A stretch of 64,000 nt of DNA from Butyricicoccus porcorum (GCF_002157465.1 NZ_NHOC01000010.1:1-64000), one strand, 5' to 3'. Positions 15,592-25,461 are shown, numbered from the stretch's first letter. Numbers and translations are program-made. Notes: generated by a model from the sequence alone, not told the origin.

Positions 15592-16782
15592 ATGGAATAC
15601 AAAATTGCCAGCCATATTGCGGAAATGAAGCCGTCTGCAATCCGTGAAATTTTTAAGGTCCTCGCAGATCCGAAGGTCATTGCACTTTCTGCGGGCGAGC
15701 CGGATGCAGCGTCTCTGCCCAAAGAGGAAATGGCGGAGATTGGTGCGGAGATTTTTGCAAATGAAGCTGCGGCAGCACTGCAATATGGCATGACCGAAGG
15801 CTATCAGCCGCTGCGCGACCTGACGAAAAAGCGCATGCGGGAAAAATACAATATCGGCACGGATGACGATGAGCTGATTATCACGACTGGCGGCCAGCAG
15901 ACCATCAGCCTGTTTACCCAGACGATGATTGACAAGGGCGACACCATTATCTGTGAGGGGCCGAGCTTTATCGGCGCACTCAATGCGTTCCGCAGCTTCG
16001 GCGCGAACCTCAAGAGTGTTCCGATGGATGACGAAGGCATGCGTATGGACAAGCTGGAGGAGGTTCTTGCCACCACTGAGCGTGTTAAGTTCATCTATGT
16101 TATCCCGACCTTCCAGAACCCGACCGGACGTACCATGTCGCTGGAGCGCCGCCGTCAGCTGCTGGAGCTTGCAAAGAAGTACGACGTTCTGATTCTGGAG
16201 GACAATCCGTATTTCGAGCTGCGCTATGAGGGTGAGCCGGTTCCCACCATCAAGTCGATGGATACCGAGGGCCGCGTCGTTTATGCGGGTTCCTATTCCA
16301 AGGTGCTGTCTCCCGGCATGCGTATCGGTTACTGCATTGCGAACAAGGAGATTATTAACCGCATGGTCGTCTGCAAGCAGGTCAGCGATGTACATACCAA
16401 CCTGTACTTCCAGATGCTGGTTGCCAAATACCTGGAGCGCTTCGATCTCGATGCGCATATTGCAGATATGTGCAAGCTGCATAAAGAGAAGCGTGACGCG
16501 ATGCTGAATGCCTGCGAGAAATATTTCGACAAGCGCGTGACATATACCCATCCGAACGGCGGCCTGTTCATTTGGTGCGAACTGCCGGAGGGCTATGACA
16601 GCTTCAAGCTGTGCCAGCTCATCACGGAGAAAAAGGTTGCCTGTGTTCCGGGCAATGCGTTCTCTGTCGACGAGAGCGCCGTATGCAATGGCTTCCGCAT
16701 GAATTTCTCGAAGCCGAGTCTGGAACAGATCGAAACCGCATGCGCACGCATCGGCGAGGCCATGCAGGAGTTTCTGAAGTAA
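15592..16782 (+). CDS. PLP-dependent aminotransferase (class I/II, MocR/LysN-like branch)
   Basis: 396 residues. The pyridoxal-phosphate lysine is in GSYSKVLSPGMRIGY, and other class I landmarks are visible (TTGGQQTISLFTQ, PTFQNPTGRTMS, DNPYFELRYEG, GGLFIWCELPEG). This resembles 2-aminoadipate/kynurenine-type aminotransferases with broad amino acid specificity, transferring an amino group to 2-oxoglutarate or pyruvate in the cytoplasm. The ATG at 15592 lies 7 bp after AGGAGAG. The exact substrate cannot be told from sequence. It is 27 bp from the downstream wecA-like gene. Confidence 0.88.
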   Translation: MEYKIASHIAEMKPSAIREIFKVLADPKVIALSAGEPDAASLPKEEMAEIGAEIFANEAAAALQYGMTEGYQPLRDLTKKRMREKYNIGTDDDELIITTGGQQTISLFTQTMIDKGDTIICEGPSFIGALNAFRSFGANLKSVPMDDEGMRMDKLEEVLATTERVKFIYVIPTFQNPTGRTMSLERRRQLLELAKKYDVLILEDNPYFELRYEGEPVPTIKSMDTEGRVVYAGSYSKVLSPGMRIGYCIANKEIINRMVVCKQVSDVHTNLYFQMLVAKYLERFDLDAHIADMCKLHKEKRDAMLNACEKYFDKRVTYTHPNGGLFIWCELPEGYDSFKLCQLITEKKVACVPGNAFSVDESAVCNGFRMNFSKPSLEQIETACARIGEAMQEFLK

Positions 16783-16809
16783 CCGAGTTGATCGGTTCAG
16801 AGGTATGTT

Positions 16810-17940
16810 ATGGATGAAGTATATCTGGTTGTCGTCCGGGTGCTGATCGCATTTTTTGCTGCGGGCATTCTTTCGTTTGCCCTCACACCGCCGGTCAAGC
16901 GCCTGGCGCACCGCATCGGTGCGATTGACGTCCCGAAGGATGCGCGCCGCATGCACAAAAAGCCGATCCCGCGGCTGGGCGGTCTTGCGATTTATCTCGC
17001 ATTTGTCGTCGTATGCATCCTTTTTGCCGAAAAAAGTGTGCAAAATCTGACGATCTTCCTTGGATCGGCAGTGATTGTCGTCCTCGGTATTTTTGATGAC
17101 CGAAATGCACTCGGTGCAAAATTCAAGTTTTGCATTCAGCTGGTTGCAGCGGCCATTCCAGTCGTATTCGGCAATCTGCGTATCGAGTTGATTACCAACC
17201 CCAATCTGTTGAGCGATAATTTATATCTTGAATTCGGCGTGCTGTCCATCCCGATTACGATCATCTGGATTGTTGCAATCACCAATGCGGTCAATCTGAT
17301 TGATGGTCTGGACGGTCTGGCGGTTGGCGTGTCTGCGATTGCCTGCATGACCATGCTGGCAGTATCGCTGCTCATCGGCGAAATCGAAATTGCAATTCTT
17401 CTCGCCGCACTTGCCGGCTCGTGCGTCGGCTTTATGCCGTATAATCTCAACCCGGCGAGCATCTTTATGGGCGATACGGGTTCCACCTTTTTGGGCTTTA
17501 TGCTGGCAACGCTGTCCATTCAGGGCATGTTCAAGGTCTATGCGATTATTTCATTTGCCGTTCCGTTCCTGATTCTCGGCCTGCCGATTTTCGACACGGC
17601 ATTTGCCATCCTGCGCCGCGTTCTGTCCGGACGCAGCCCGCTGTCCCCGGATCGCGGACATGTACACCATCGCCTGATGGACATGGGTTTCAATCAGAAG
17701 CAGGCAGTTGCAATCCTGTATGCGATTGCAACTGTGCTTGGCTTGCTGGCAGTGGTCCTGACAACATCCGGTGAGCTGCGCGCCATCGTGCTGGTTGCCG
17801 TTGTCATTCTCACGATTGTCATTGGCGGCGGCGTATATCTGTCCTCTTCACGCCAGAAAATGCGCCGCCATGAGCAGCAGCTTCAGGAAGAACTCCAGAA
17901 GCGAGAGCAACACACGGATTTCCCGGAACAGAAATCGTGA
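16810..17940 (+). CDS. Undecaprenyl-phosphate GlcNAc-1-phosphate transferase family (WecA/TagO-like)
   Basis: 376 residues, about 10-11 membrane helices. MraY/WecA-family catalytic motifs are present: IFDDRNALG (Asp96-Asp97), NAVNLIDGLDGL near 160, FMGDTGSTFLG and the cytoplasmic HVHHRLMDMGF loop with the HxHHR signature. It starts lipid-linked teichoic acid or capsule synthesis by putting GlcNAc-1-phosphate on undecaprenyl phosphate. The C-terminal ~40 residues form a charged Gln/Glu-rich cytoplasmic tail. The following gene encodes UDP-GlcNAc 2-epimerase, which supports a cell-wall polymer role. The ATG at 16810 follows AGAGG. Confidence 0.92.
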   Translation: MDEVYLVVVRVLIAFFAAGILSFALTPPVKRLAHRIGAIDVPKDARRMHKKPIPRLGGLAIYLAFVVVCILFAEKSVQNLTIFLGSAVIVVLGIFDDRNALGAKFKFCIQLVAAAIPVVFGNLRIELITNPNLLSDNLYLEFGVLSIPITIIWIVAITNAVNLIDGLDGLAVGVSAIACMTMLAVSLLIGEIEIAILLAALAGSCVGFMPYNLNPASIFMGDTGSTFLGFMLATLSIQGMFKVYAIISFAVPFLILGLPIFDTAFAILRRVLSGRSPLSPDRGHVHHRLMDMGFNQKQAVAILYAIATVLGLLAVVLTTSGELRAIVLVAVVILTIVIGGGVYLSSSRQKMRRHEQQLQEELQKREQHTDFPEQKS

Positions 17941-17957
17941 CTGCGGAGGAAAACAGA

Positions 17958-19106
17958 ATGAAAACAATCAAAGTTATGACCGTTTTCGGCACGCGGCCGG
18001 AGGCGATTAAGATGGCGCCGCTCGTGCATGAGCTGGAGCGCACAGAAGGTGTCGAGTCGATTGTCTGCGTCACGGCGCAGCACCGGCAGATGCTCGACCA
18101 GGTCATGGATATTTTCCACCTCAAGGCGGACTATGATCTGGATATCATGCAGCCGCGTCAGACCCTTGCAACGATCACCACGAAATCGCTCACCGGTCTG
18201 GACGAAGTTTTGGAGCAGGCAAAGCCGGACATCGTTCTGGTCCACGGCGATACGTCTACGACGTTCGCGGGTGCACTTGCGGCATTTTACCACAAAATCC
18301 CGGTCGGACATGTCGAGGCCGGTCTGCGCACGTTTGATAAATACTCCCCATTCCCGGAGGAGATGAACCGTAAGCTGACCGGACAGATTGCCACCCTGCA
18401 TTTTGCCCCGACCGAACGCAATCGCAGAAATCTGGCGGCAGAGGGCATTACGGACGGCGTTATTGTATGCGGCAACACCGTCGTCGATGCCATCCATTCG
18501 ACGGTCAATCCGTCCTTCCGTTTTCGCGATGAAACACTGGAGCATTTGGATTATCAAAACCGCCGCGTGATTCTGGTCACGGCGCACCGCCGCGAAAATT
18601 ACGGCGAGCCGATGGAAAATATCATGCGCGCGCTGCGCCGCCTTGCAGACGCCTATGAGGATATTGATATCGTCTATCCAGTGCATCTCAGCCCATATGT
18701 GCGTGAAACTGCGGCAAACTATCTGTCCGGTCACGCACGCATCCATCTGATCGAGCCGCTTTCGGTCGATGAGATGCACAATCTGATGGGACGCAGCTAT
18801 ATGGTGATGACCGATTCCGGCGGATTGCAGGAAGAGGCGCCCAGTCTGGGCAAGCCAGTACTCGTCCTGCGCCGTGAAACCGAACGGCCGGAGGCCATTG
18901 AGGCAGGTACCGTTCGTCTCGCCGGTGTGGAAGAAGAGACCATCTATTCGATGGCATGCACGCTGCTGGATGACAACATGGAATACCAGAAAATGGCACA
19001 TGCGGTCAATCCGTACGGTGACGGTCAGACTTCGCGCCGCATTGTGCAGATGATCCGGCATTATTTCGGACAGATTTCCGAGCTGCCGGATGAATTCCGT
19101 CCGTAA
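17958..19106 (+). CDS. mnaA: UDP-N-acetylglucosamine 2-epimerase (non-hydrolysing)
   Basis: 382 residues of the WecB/MnaA family, converting UDP-GlcNAc to UDP-ManNAc for teichoic acid linkage units or capsule. Signature segments visible: VFGTRPEAIKMAPL at the N-terminus, VHGDTSTTFAGALAAF, VGHVEAGLRTFDKYSPFPEE, VTAHRRENYGEP and the UDP-binding TDSGGLQEEAPSLGKPVL. The ATG at 17958 follows GGAGG; an upstream in-frame GTG overlapping wecA is less likely. It forms a cell-wall sugar pair with the preceding transferase. Confidence 0.95.
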   Translation: MKTIKVMTVFGTRPEAIKMAPLVHELERTEGVESIVCVTAQHRQMLDQVMDIFHLKADYDLDIMQPRQTLATITTKSLTGLDEVLEQAKPDIVLVHGDTSTTFAGALAAFYHKIPVGHVEAGLRTFDKYSPFPEEMNRKLTGQIATLHFAPTERNRRNLAAEGITDGVIVCGNTVVDAIHSTVNPSFRFRDETLEHLDYQNRRVILVTAHRRENYGEPMENIMRALRRLADAYEDIDIVYPVHLSPYVRETAANYLSGHARIHLIEPLSVDEMHNLMGRSYMVMTDSGGLQEEAPSLGKPVLVLRRETERPEAIEAGTVRLAGVEEETIYSMACTLLDDNMEYQKMAHAVNPYGDGQTSRRIVQMIRHYFGQISELPDEFRP

Positions 19107-19121
19107 CGGGAGCGTCAGAAA

Positions 19122-19937
19122 ATGACAGAAAAACCAACGGAACAACCGGAAACACAGGATGCACCTAATAAATCCGTAAAAAAAATAACGCCACGCCGTG
19201 CGGCGTGGGTGGTTTTTCTTGCAGCAATCGCGCTCGCAGTGTTCTGCGCTGCGGCATTGCCGGGCAGCAGCTCCGCCGGCATTGTACTCCCGAAGGGAAG
19301 CGGCGCGGATGTGCATGATGTGATTACCGAGCAGACACAGTATCAACTGACAAGTGCAGATATCACAAAGGAAAACGTGCAGCAGGTGGTTGCAAGCCTC
19401 GCCCGGCCGGAGTCGTATTCTGCATCGGTCACCAATACGCTGTACTGGAACGGTGCATGGAAGGAAATCCATGCGATGCAGTATGTGCGGGACGGCGTGT
19501 GTCTGACGGAATATGATGACGCAGACGGCACTGCTGAGCGCTTTGAAGCGGTCAAAGGCGGCAGCTATTTTGCATGGCAGCGTACTGGTTCTGCGCAATA
19601 CACCGGTGCAACCGGCACGGTCACATCCGATGATCTCAGCATGATTCCGACCTATGAAACATTGGTTGCGGAAGACCCGCAGGAAATCACGGAGGCAGGT
19701 CTGCGTACAGTTGGCGGTGTGTCATGTATTTATGCAACGGTCACGGATGCGGAAACCGGCTACAGTCTGACCTATTGGATTTCAGCGGTCAGTGGCTTGC
19801 TGATTCAGGCGGATTATACGCGCGGCAGTGAGCTTGTGCGCAGTGTAGTCGTCGATGAGATGGAGCAGGAACAGCCGTCTGCATCGCTGTTTGTCATGCC
19901 GGACGGTACATCCCTGTTGCCAGAGGATACTGAATAA
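19122..19937 (+). CDS. Membrane-anchored extracytoplasmic protein of unknown function
   Basis: 271 residues. The first ~27 are charged and cytoplasmic, one membrane helix spans about residues 28-46 (WVVFLAAIALAVFCAAALPG), and the rest is predicted outside the cell. The outer domain has beta-rich, LolA/sigma-regulator-like features (YWISAVSGLLIQADYTRG, SLFVMPDG), which suggest an MucB/LolA-type fold, but this is only an impression. It follows mnaA by 15 bp with a weak GGGAG ribosome binding site and is closed by a terminator, so it is the last gene of the cell-wall unit. Confidence 0.7.
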   Translation: MTEKPTEQPETQDAPNKSVKKITPRRAAWVVFLAAIALAVFCAAALPGSSSAGIVLPKGSGADVHDVITEQTQYQLTSADITKENVQQVVASLARPESYSASVTNTLYWNGAWKEIHAMQYVRDGVCLTEYDDADGTAERFEAVKGGSYFAWQRTGSAQYTGATGTVTSDDLSMIPTYETLVAEDPQEITEAGLRTVGGVSCIYATVTDAETGYSLTYWISAVSGLLIQADYTRGSELVRSVVVDEMEQEQPSASLFVMPDGTSLLPEDTE

Positions 19938-19938
19938 C

Positions 19939-19975
19939 AAAAAAGGACGGATTGCAGCAATGCGCCGTCCTTTTT
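19939..19975 (+). terminator. Rho-independent terminator
   Basis: AAAAAGGACGG / CCGTCCTTTTT stem with a 14-base loop, directly after the stop of the membrane-anchored protein. Confidence 0.9.
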
Positions 19976-19996
19976 GACGGAACCGGGAGGATTTTT

Positions 19997-20419
19997 ATGG
20001 ATTGTATCTGGAGCAGGTATGGTGAGCTTCCGCCGGAGGCGGCGCATATCCGCGAAGCGGTATTTATGCAGGAACAGGGCTTTTGCAGTGAATTCGACGA
20101 GCTGGACGGGCAGAGCTACCATCTGCTGCTCCGTCGGAATGGCAAGGCAATTGGCACGGCGCGTCTGTTTTCCGATGGAAGCAATCACAACATGCATATC
20201 GGGCGTGTGGCAGTACTCCGTGAGGAGCGCGGAGGCGGAAGCGGATCGGCGCTTTTGACGGCGTGCTGCGAAAAGGCACGCGCACTGGGCGCGCAGCGTT
20301 TGGTGCTCGGTGCACAGTGCCGTGCAATGAAATTTTATGAAAAAAACGGGTTCCAGCCGTTTGGCGAATGCTATGACGACGAAGGATGCCCGCATCAGAT
20401 GATGGAGAAGAAATTATGA
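19997..20419 (+). CDS. GNAT-family N-acetyltransferase
   Basis: 140 residues, ElaA/YjcF-like GNAT fold. It has EAVFMQEQGF near the N-terminus, the acetyl-CoA-binding segment VAVLREERGGGSGSALL (about residues 75-91), and AMKFYEKNGFQPFGE near the C-terminus. The acceptor is unknown. The ATG at 19997 follows GGGAGG and excludes the terminator overlap that a longer start would need. It overlaps the next gene by ATGA. Confidence 0.88.
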   Translation: MDCIWSRYGELPPEAAHIREAVFMQEQGFCSEFDELDGQSYHLLLRRNGKAIGTARLFSDGSNHNMHIGRVAVLREERGGGSGSALLTACCEKARALGAQRLVLGAQCRAMKFYEKNGFQPFGECYDDEGCPHQMMEKKL

Positions 20420-21672
20420 ATTATTTGGATATTTCACCCGAAGTGCGTCAGCTTGGATGCGACGCAGAAAAAGCCATTCGCCCTCTGTTTGACCGCATTG
20501 ATGAGATCAGTGAGCGCAATACGGAAAAGGTTCTCGCAGCATTTTCCAAAAATCGTGTCGGCGAGAGTATGTTTGCAGGTACGACCGGTTATGGCTATGA
20601 CGATCAAGGCCGCGATACGCTCGACAAAATTTATGCCGATATTTTCGGAACAGAGGCGGCTCTGGTGCGCATTGGCTTTGTCAACGGCACGCATGCGCTG
20701 TGCTGCGCGATGTTTTCCGCTGTCAAAACCGGAGATGTCGTGCTGTCCGCGACCGGACCGGCATATGACACGTTGATGAATACCATTACCGGTGACATGG
20801 CAGGCAGCATGAAGCAGTACGGCATCGGCTATCGCCAAGTGGAGATGAAGTATGGTCTGCCGGACATCCCGGCCATTGTGGAAGCAGCCACAGCCCCCGA
20901 CGTCAAACTGGTCTTTATCCAGCGCAGTAAGGGATATGCCGTGCGTGAGACATTGTCCTGTGAGCAGATCGGAGAGGTCTGCTCGGCAGTCCGTGCGGCA
21001 AATCCGAACGCTGTCATCATGGTCGACAACTGCTATGGCGAATTTGTCGAAGAAATTGAGCCAACTCAGGTCGGTGCAGACATCATTGCCGGTTCCTTGA
21101 TTAAGAATCCGGGCGGCGGACTTGCGCCGACGGGCGGCTATATCGCAGGCAGAAAGGATCTCATTGAAAACGCGTCCTACCGTTTGACTGCACCGGGTAT
21201 CGGCGGCGAGTGCGGCTGCACAATGGGGCAGAATCGTCTGTTGTATCAGGGCCTGTTCCTTGCACCGCATACAACTGCACAGGCGCTCAAGACCGCAATT
21301 TTCTGTGCTAAAGTCATGCAGATGATGGGCTTTGAGGTGCATCCGCTGCCGGAAGAGACCAGACATGATATTATCCAGACAATTGCGTTCGGCGCACCTG
21401 AGCCGCTGTGCAAATTCTGCGAGGGCATTCAGGCCGGCGCACCGGTTGATTCCTACGTGACGCCGGTTCCGTGGGATATGCCGGGTTACGATGATCCGGT
21501 TATTATGGCAGCCGGCGCATTTGTACAGGGCGCGTCCATTGAACTGTCTGCGGATGCGCCGATGCGCGAGCCATATGTCTGCTATATGCAGGGCGGTCTG
21601 ACATATCCTTCCGGCAAGGCAGGCATCCTGCTCGCTGCTGAGCGCATCCGCCGCGCCGGGTACGGTGTGTAA
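20416..21672 (+). CDS. Methionine gamma-lyase family PLP protein (aluminium-resistance protein)
   Basis: 418 residues of the family annotated as aluminium resistance/YnbB (PF06838), a fold-type I PLP enzyme related to cystathionine and methionine gamma-lyases. The PLP lysine is in GSLIKNPGGGLAP. Other landmarks are GTHALCCAMFSAVKTGD, VFIQRSKGYA, MVDNCYGEFVE and the C-terminal GGLTYPSGKAGI. The substrate is not established in this family. Translation starts at ATG 20416, overlapping the acetyltransferase stop. A short GTGCA/TGCAC hairpin with five T follows the stop. Confidence 0.9.
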   Translation: MNYLDISPEVRQLGCDAEKAIRPLFDRIDEISERNTEKVLAAFSKNRVGESMFAGTTGYGYDDQGRDTLDKIYADIFGTEAALVRIGFVNGTHALCCAMFSAVKTGDVVLSATGPAYDTLMNTITGDMAGSMKQYGIGYRQVEMKYGLPDIPAIVEAATAPDVKLVFIQRSKGYAVRETLSCEQIGEVCSAVRAANPNAVIMVDNCYGEFVEEIEPTQVGADIIAGSLIKNPGGGLAPTGGYIAGRKDLIENASYRLTAPGIGGECGCTMGQNRLLYQGLFLAPHTTAQALKTAIFCAKVMQMMGFEVHPLPEETRHDIIQTIAFGAPEPLCKFCEGIQAGAPVDSYVTPVPWDMPGYDDPVIMAAGAFVQGASIELSADAPMREPYVCYMQGGLTYPSGKAGILLAAERIRRAGYGV

Positions 21673-21714
21673 TGTGCAATCTGCACTTTTTCCGGCGGCA
21701 GAAGCGGGAATTTC

Positions 21715-21743
21715 TTGTGATATCGGGCAAGTTGTGGTACACT
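21715..21743 (+). promoter_or_regulatory. Promoter of ruvCAB
   Basis: TTGTGA (21715-21720) and TACACT (21738-21743) with 17-bp spacing, 32 bp before the ruvC ATG. Confidence 0.6.
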
Positions 21744-21775
21744 AATGGTACAGCATGCGGAAGCAGGAGGGATAT

Positions 21776-22276
21776 ATGATTATTCTGGGGATTGACCCGG
21801 GCTATGCCACTGTCGGTTATGGCGTCGTGCAGTATGAACGCGCACAGTTCACGCATATCCGCCACGGTGCGATTACCACACCCGCCGGCATCCCGCTGCA
21901 TCTGCGGCTGAAAGAAATTTATGACGATATGCTGACTCTTCTGGACACATTCCATCCGGATGCGGTTGCAGTGGAGGAGCTGTTTTTTAATACCAATATC
22001 ACGACCGGCATTCAGGTCGGTCATGCCCGAGGGGTGATTCTGCTTGCCTGTGCACAGAGAGGCATTGCGCCGGCAGAATATACGCCCTCGGAGGTCAAGC
22101 AGTCCGTCGTCGGCTATGGGCGTGCCGAAAAGCGCCAGGTGATGGAGATGACGCGCGTCATGCTGAAGCTGCCGCGCATGCCGCGCCCGGATGATGCTGC
22201 TGACGCGCTTGCGCTGGCCATTTGTCATGCACATGCCGCCGGTTCTCAGCTGACCAGGCAGAAACTGGGGCTGTAA
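21776..22276 (+). CDS. ruvC: Holliday junction resolvase RuvC
   Basis: 166 residues. RuvC cuts four-way DNA junctions during recombination repair. The acidic catalytic residues are visible: Asp in GIDPGYATVGYG, Glu in VEELFFNTN, and the C-terminal RPDDAADALALA pair. It is the first gene of a ruvC-ruvA-ruvB cluster, which confirms the assignment. The ATG at 21776 follows AGGAGG. Confidence 0.97.
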   Translation: MIILGIDPGYATVGYGVVQYERAQFTHIRHGAITTPAGIPLHLRLKEIYDDMLTLLDTFHPDAVAVEELFFNTNITTGIQVGHARGVILLACAQRGIAPAEYTPSEVKQSVVGYGRAEKRQVMEMTRVMLKLPRMPRPDDAADALALAICHAHAAGSQLTRQKLGL

Positions 22277-22311
22277 CAGCCCTACCCCTCGGAACGGAAA
22301 AGGAGTCATCT

Positions 22312-22929
22312 TTGTTTTATTATGTGGAAGGCACAGTTGCGCTGATTGAGCAGGAGCTTGCCGTCATCGATTGCGGCGGCGTCGGCTATGCGTGCAGGAC
22401 ATCGCAGAATACGTGCGCCGCATTGCAATGCGGCAAAAAAGCGCGCTTATATACCTATCTGAGCGTGCGGGAGAGCGCCTGTGACCTGTACGGTTTTGCC
22501 GAAATGGAAGAGCTCAATTGTTTTAAAATGCTGCTTGGTGTTTCCGGCGTAGGCCCGAAGGCTGCACTTGCCATTCTGAGCAGTGCGCCCCCGAGCCAGC
22601 TTGCGCTGTCTATTATTACAGGAGATACCAAATTTCTGACACGCGCACCCGGCATCGGCAAGAAAATCGCACAGCGCATCTGTCTGGAACTCAAGGACAA
22701 GCTTGCCAAGGAACAGGAGAACATTGGTGCAGGCTCCGGTCTCGTCATGACGGCTGCTGCGGCGCCGGAAGGCACGGCAAATGCTGTGAGCGAGGCGGTT
22801 TCCGCGCTTATGGTGCTCGGCTATTCCCAGGCAGAAGCCATGCAGGCGATGGAAGGGCTGCCGGTTTCTGACGATTTGTCCGCAGAGGATCTCATTCGCG
22901 CCTGCCTGAAAAAGCTGGCGGCGCAGTAA
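22312..22929 (+). CDS. ruvA: Holliday junction branch migration protein RuvA
   Basis: 205 residues. RuvA binds the Holliday junction and loads the RuvB motors. The N-terminal OB-fold (FYYVEGTVALIEQ), the helix-hairpin-helix segments (LLGVSGVGPKAALAIL, LTRAPGIGKKIAQRICLEL) and the C-terminal RuvB-binding domain (VSALMVLGYSQAEA) are all present. The start is a TTG at 22312 behind AAAGGAG; this gives the usual short N-terminus, whereas a start further upstream would overlap ruvC. Confidence 0.96.
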   Translation: MFYYVEGTVALIEQELAVIDCGGVGYACRTSQNTCAALQCGKKARLYTYLSVRESACDLYGFAEMEELNCFKMLLGVSGVGPKAALAILSSAPPSQLALSIITGDTKFLTRAPGIGKKIAQRICLELKDKLAKEQENIGAGSGLVMTAAAAPEGTANAVSEAVSALMVLGYSQAEAMQAMEGLPVSDDLSAEDLIRACLKKLAAQ

Positions 22930-22945
22930 CTGAGGAAACAACCCT

Positions 22946-23998
22946 ATGAGTATTGAATTTGACGATAATTTTTCTGACCGTATCGTGACGTCATCACAGA
23001 CGCCGGAGGATGAAAGTGAACCGTCCCTCCGTCCAAAAACGATGGCGGAATACATCGGACAGACCAAGGCAAAGGATAACCTGTCGGTGTTTATCGAAGC
23101 GGCCCGCCGCCGCGGTGAACCTCTCGACCATGTGCTGCTGTACGGCCCGCCGGGTCTTGGCAAAACCACGCTGGCAGGCATTATTGCAAACGAGATGGAT
23201 GTCAACATCCGTGTCACCAGCGGCCCGGCAATTGAAAAGGCAGGGGATCTGGCAGCGCTGCTGACCAATCTCAGCGAAAATGATATTTTGTTTATCGATG
23301 AAATCCACCGTCTTAATCGAAGCGTGGAGGAGATTTTATATCCTGCGATGGAGGATTATGCGCTGGATATTATCATTGGCAAAGGGCCGTCCGCACGTTC
23401 CATTCGTCTTGACCTGCCGAAATTTACGCTGATCGGTGCGACCACGCGTGCAGGTCAAATGACCTCACCGCTGCGTGACCGCTTTGGCGTCATGCTTCGG
23501 CTGGAGCTGTATTCGCCGGAAGAGCTGCAAATGATTGTTTCGCGCTCAGCAGATATTTTACAGGTCGAAGCCGATCCGGCAGGTACGTATGAAATTGCGC
23601 GCCGTTCGCGCGGCACGCCGCGTATTGCAAACCGTCTGCTCCGTCGTGTGCGTGACTTTGCACAGGTACAATTTGACGGTGTAATCACACAGAAGGCGGC
23701 AGATACCGCGCTGCGTGCGCTGGAAATCGACGAGCTTGGACTGGATTCGATTGACCGCCGCATGCTGCGCAGTATCATGACCACATTCGGCGGCGGCCCC
23801 GTTGGGCTGGAAACGCTTGCAGCAACGATTGGCGAGGAAGCTGTCACGTTGGAGGATGTATACGAGCCATATCTGATGCAGATCGGTTTTCTGAACCGCA
23901 CCCCGCGCGGGCGCTGTGTCACAGCGTTGGCTTACGATCATCTCGACATCCGGCCGAACACGCCGCTGACACCGGATCAGCTGCGGTTTACCGATTAA
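22946..23998 (+). CDS. ruvB: Holliday junction helicase motor RuvB
   Basis: 350 residues, full length. AAA+ ATPase with Walker [10 protein letters not shown] (67-75), Walker B ILFIDEIH (114-121), sensor 1 [10 protein letters not shown], the arginine finger region SPLRDRFG and a C-terminal winged helix ([20 protein letters not shown]). It drives branch migration with RuvA. It starts 16 bp after ruvA, with GAGGAAA upstream. Confidence 0.98.
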   Translation: MSIEFDDNFSDRIVTSSQTPEDESEPSLRPKTMAEYIGQTKAKDNLSVFIEAARRRGEPLDHVLLYGPPGLGKTTLAGIIANEMDVNIRVTSGPAIEKAGDLAALLTNLSENDILFIDEIHRLNRSVEEILYPAMEDYALDIIIGKGPSARSIRLDLPKFTLIGATTRAGQMTSPLRDRFGVMLRLELYSPEELQMIVSRSADILQVEADPAGTYEIARRSRGTPRIANRLLRRVRDFAQVQFDGVITQKAADTALRALEIDELGLDSIDRRMLRSIMTTFGGGPVGLETLAATIGEEAVTLEDVYEPYLMQIGFLNRTPRGRCVTALAYDHLDIRPNTPLTPDQLRFTD

Positions 23999-24071
23999 AC
24001 AGAAAATTCACATTGTGCGATATGTTTTTATATTCGGCACAGTATTTTATCAGATAGAAGGAGTTATGAAC

Positions 24072-25415
24072 ATGGGCAAGTATTTTGGAACAGATGGCAT
24101 TCGCGGTGTCGTCAATGTCGAATTGGACGCACATCTGGCATTTAAGGTCGGGCGCGCCGTTGCATATGCATTGGCACAGCAGACCAACCACCGCACCAAA
24201 ATTCTGATCGGCAAGGATACCCGCATTTCCTCCGATATGCTGGAAGCCGCGCTGATTGCCGGCATTTGCTCGTCCGGCACCGATGTCGAGTCGCTTGGCG
24301 TCATTCCGACGCCTGCTGTTGCGTATCTGACCATCAAGCATAAGGCAGATGCAGGCATTGTCATTTCCGCCTCGCACAATCCGTATGAACACAACGGCAT
24401 TAAAATCTTCGCAGGCAGTGGCTACAAGCTCTCCGACGAACTGGAGGCCCGCATTGAAGAGTACATCGATCACGTGGAAAACCTGCCGCGTGCGACGCAT
24501 GAACAGATCGGTCATGTCATCAAATCGGAGATTGATCCGGTAGAAGAATACACCGACTATCTCGCCGAGACCATCAATGGAGATCTGTCGGGTCTGCGTG
24601 TCGTTGTCGACTGTGCAAACGGCGCTTCGTCCGCAACGGCATCCCGTCTGTTCCGCAAGCTGAATCTCGATGCTTCCATCCGCTATTATGAGCCGGATGG
24701 CTGCAATATCAACGATCGCTGCGGTTCAACGCATCTGGAAGCGTTGCAGGAGCTTGTCCGTCAGGGCGGCTATGACGTTGGTATTGCTTTCGACGGCGAC
24801 GCAGACCGCTGCCTGATTGTCGACGACAAGGGTGAGAAGCTGGATGGTGACCGTATTATGGCGGTTTGTGCAGCAGAACTCAAAAAGCAGCACAAACTGC
24901 GCGGCAATGCTTTCGTTGCAACCATCCTGTCCAATATGGGCCTGCATGCGTATGCCCGGGAACGCGGCATGGAAATCGTCTGCTCAGATGTCGGTGACCG
25001 CTATGTGCTTGAGAAGATGCTGGAAAACGGTTACATCCTGGGCGGTGAACAGTCGGGTCATATCATCTTCCTCGAATATGCCACCACTGGTGACGGTGAA
25101 CTGACCGCCATCCAGTTCCTCAAAATGCTCAAGGACAGCGGTAAGCGTGCGTCTGAGATCGCATCTGAGGTTGTTCCGTGGCCGCAGATCATGATTAACG
25201 TACAGGTTCCAACGGCGCTCAAATATTCGATCTCTGACCGCCCAGAGGTTCAGGAGGCCATTGAGAAGGAGAAGCAGGGTCTTGGCGAAGGCCGCATTCT
25301 GGTTCGTCCGTCCGGTACCGAACCTCTGGTTCGCGTCATGGTCGAGGGCATGGACAAAACCCGGGTACACAATGCCGCTGAAGCAGTTGCAAAGGTAATA
25401 GAGTCTATTGTTTGA
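24072..25415 (+). CDS. glmM: Phosphoglucosamine mutase
   Basis: 447 residues. It converts glucosamine-6-phosphate to glucosamine-1-phosphate on the route to UDP-GlcNAc for peptidoglycan. The phosphoserine loop is ISASHNPYEHNGIK (catalytic Ser101), the Mg-binding loop is AFDGDADRC, and the sugar-phosphate loop is RPSGTEPLVRVM. The ATG at 24072 is 8 bp after AGAAGGAG; the ATG at 24066 is too close to that site. Probably its own transcription unit after ruvB, closed by a hairpin. Confidence 0.96.
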   Translation: MGKYFGTDGIRGVVNVELDAHLAFKVGRAVAYALAQQTNHRTKILIGKDTRISSDMLEAALIAGICSSGTDVESLGVIPTPAVAYLTIKHKADAGIVISASHNPYEHNGIKIFAGSGYKLSDELEARIEEYIDHVENLPRATHEQIGHVIKSEIDPVEEYTDYLAETINGDLSGLRVVVDCANGASSATASRLFRKLNLDASIRYYEPDGCNINDRCGSTHLEALQELVRQGGYDVGIAFDGDADRCLIVDDKGEKLDGDRIMAVCAAELKKQHKLRGNAFVATILSNMGLHAYARERGMEIVCSDVGDRYVLEKMLENGYILGGEQSGHIIFLEYATTGDGELTAIQFLKMLKDSGKRASEIASEVVPWPQIMINVQVPTALKYSISDRPEVQEAIEKEKQGLGEGRILVRPSGTEPLVRVMVEGMDKTRVHNAAEAVAKVIESIV

Positions 25416-25429
25416 TCACAATTTTGTGC

Positions 25430-25461
25430 AGAGAGGATGCAGAAATGTATCCTCTCTTTTG
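25430..25461 (+). terminator. Terminator of glmM
   Basis: AGAGAGGAT / ATCCTCTCT stem with an 10-base loop, followed by TTTTGT. Confidence 0.8.

Noticed and set aside
15358-17043. 561-codon open frame antisense to the aminotransferase
   Set aside because: Shadow frame; the plus-strand aminotransferase and wecA have clear motifs, start sites and promoter.
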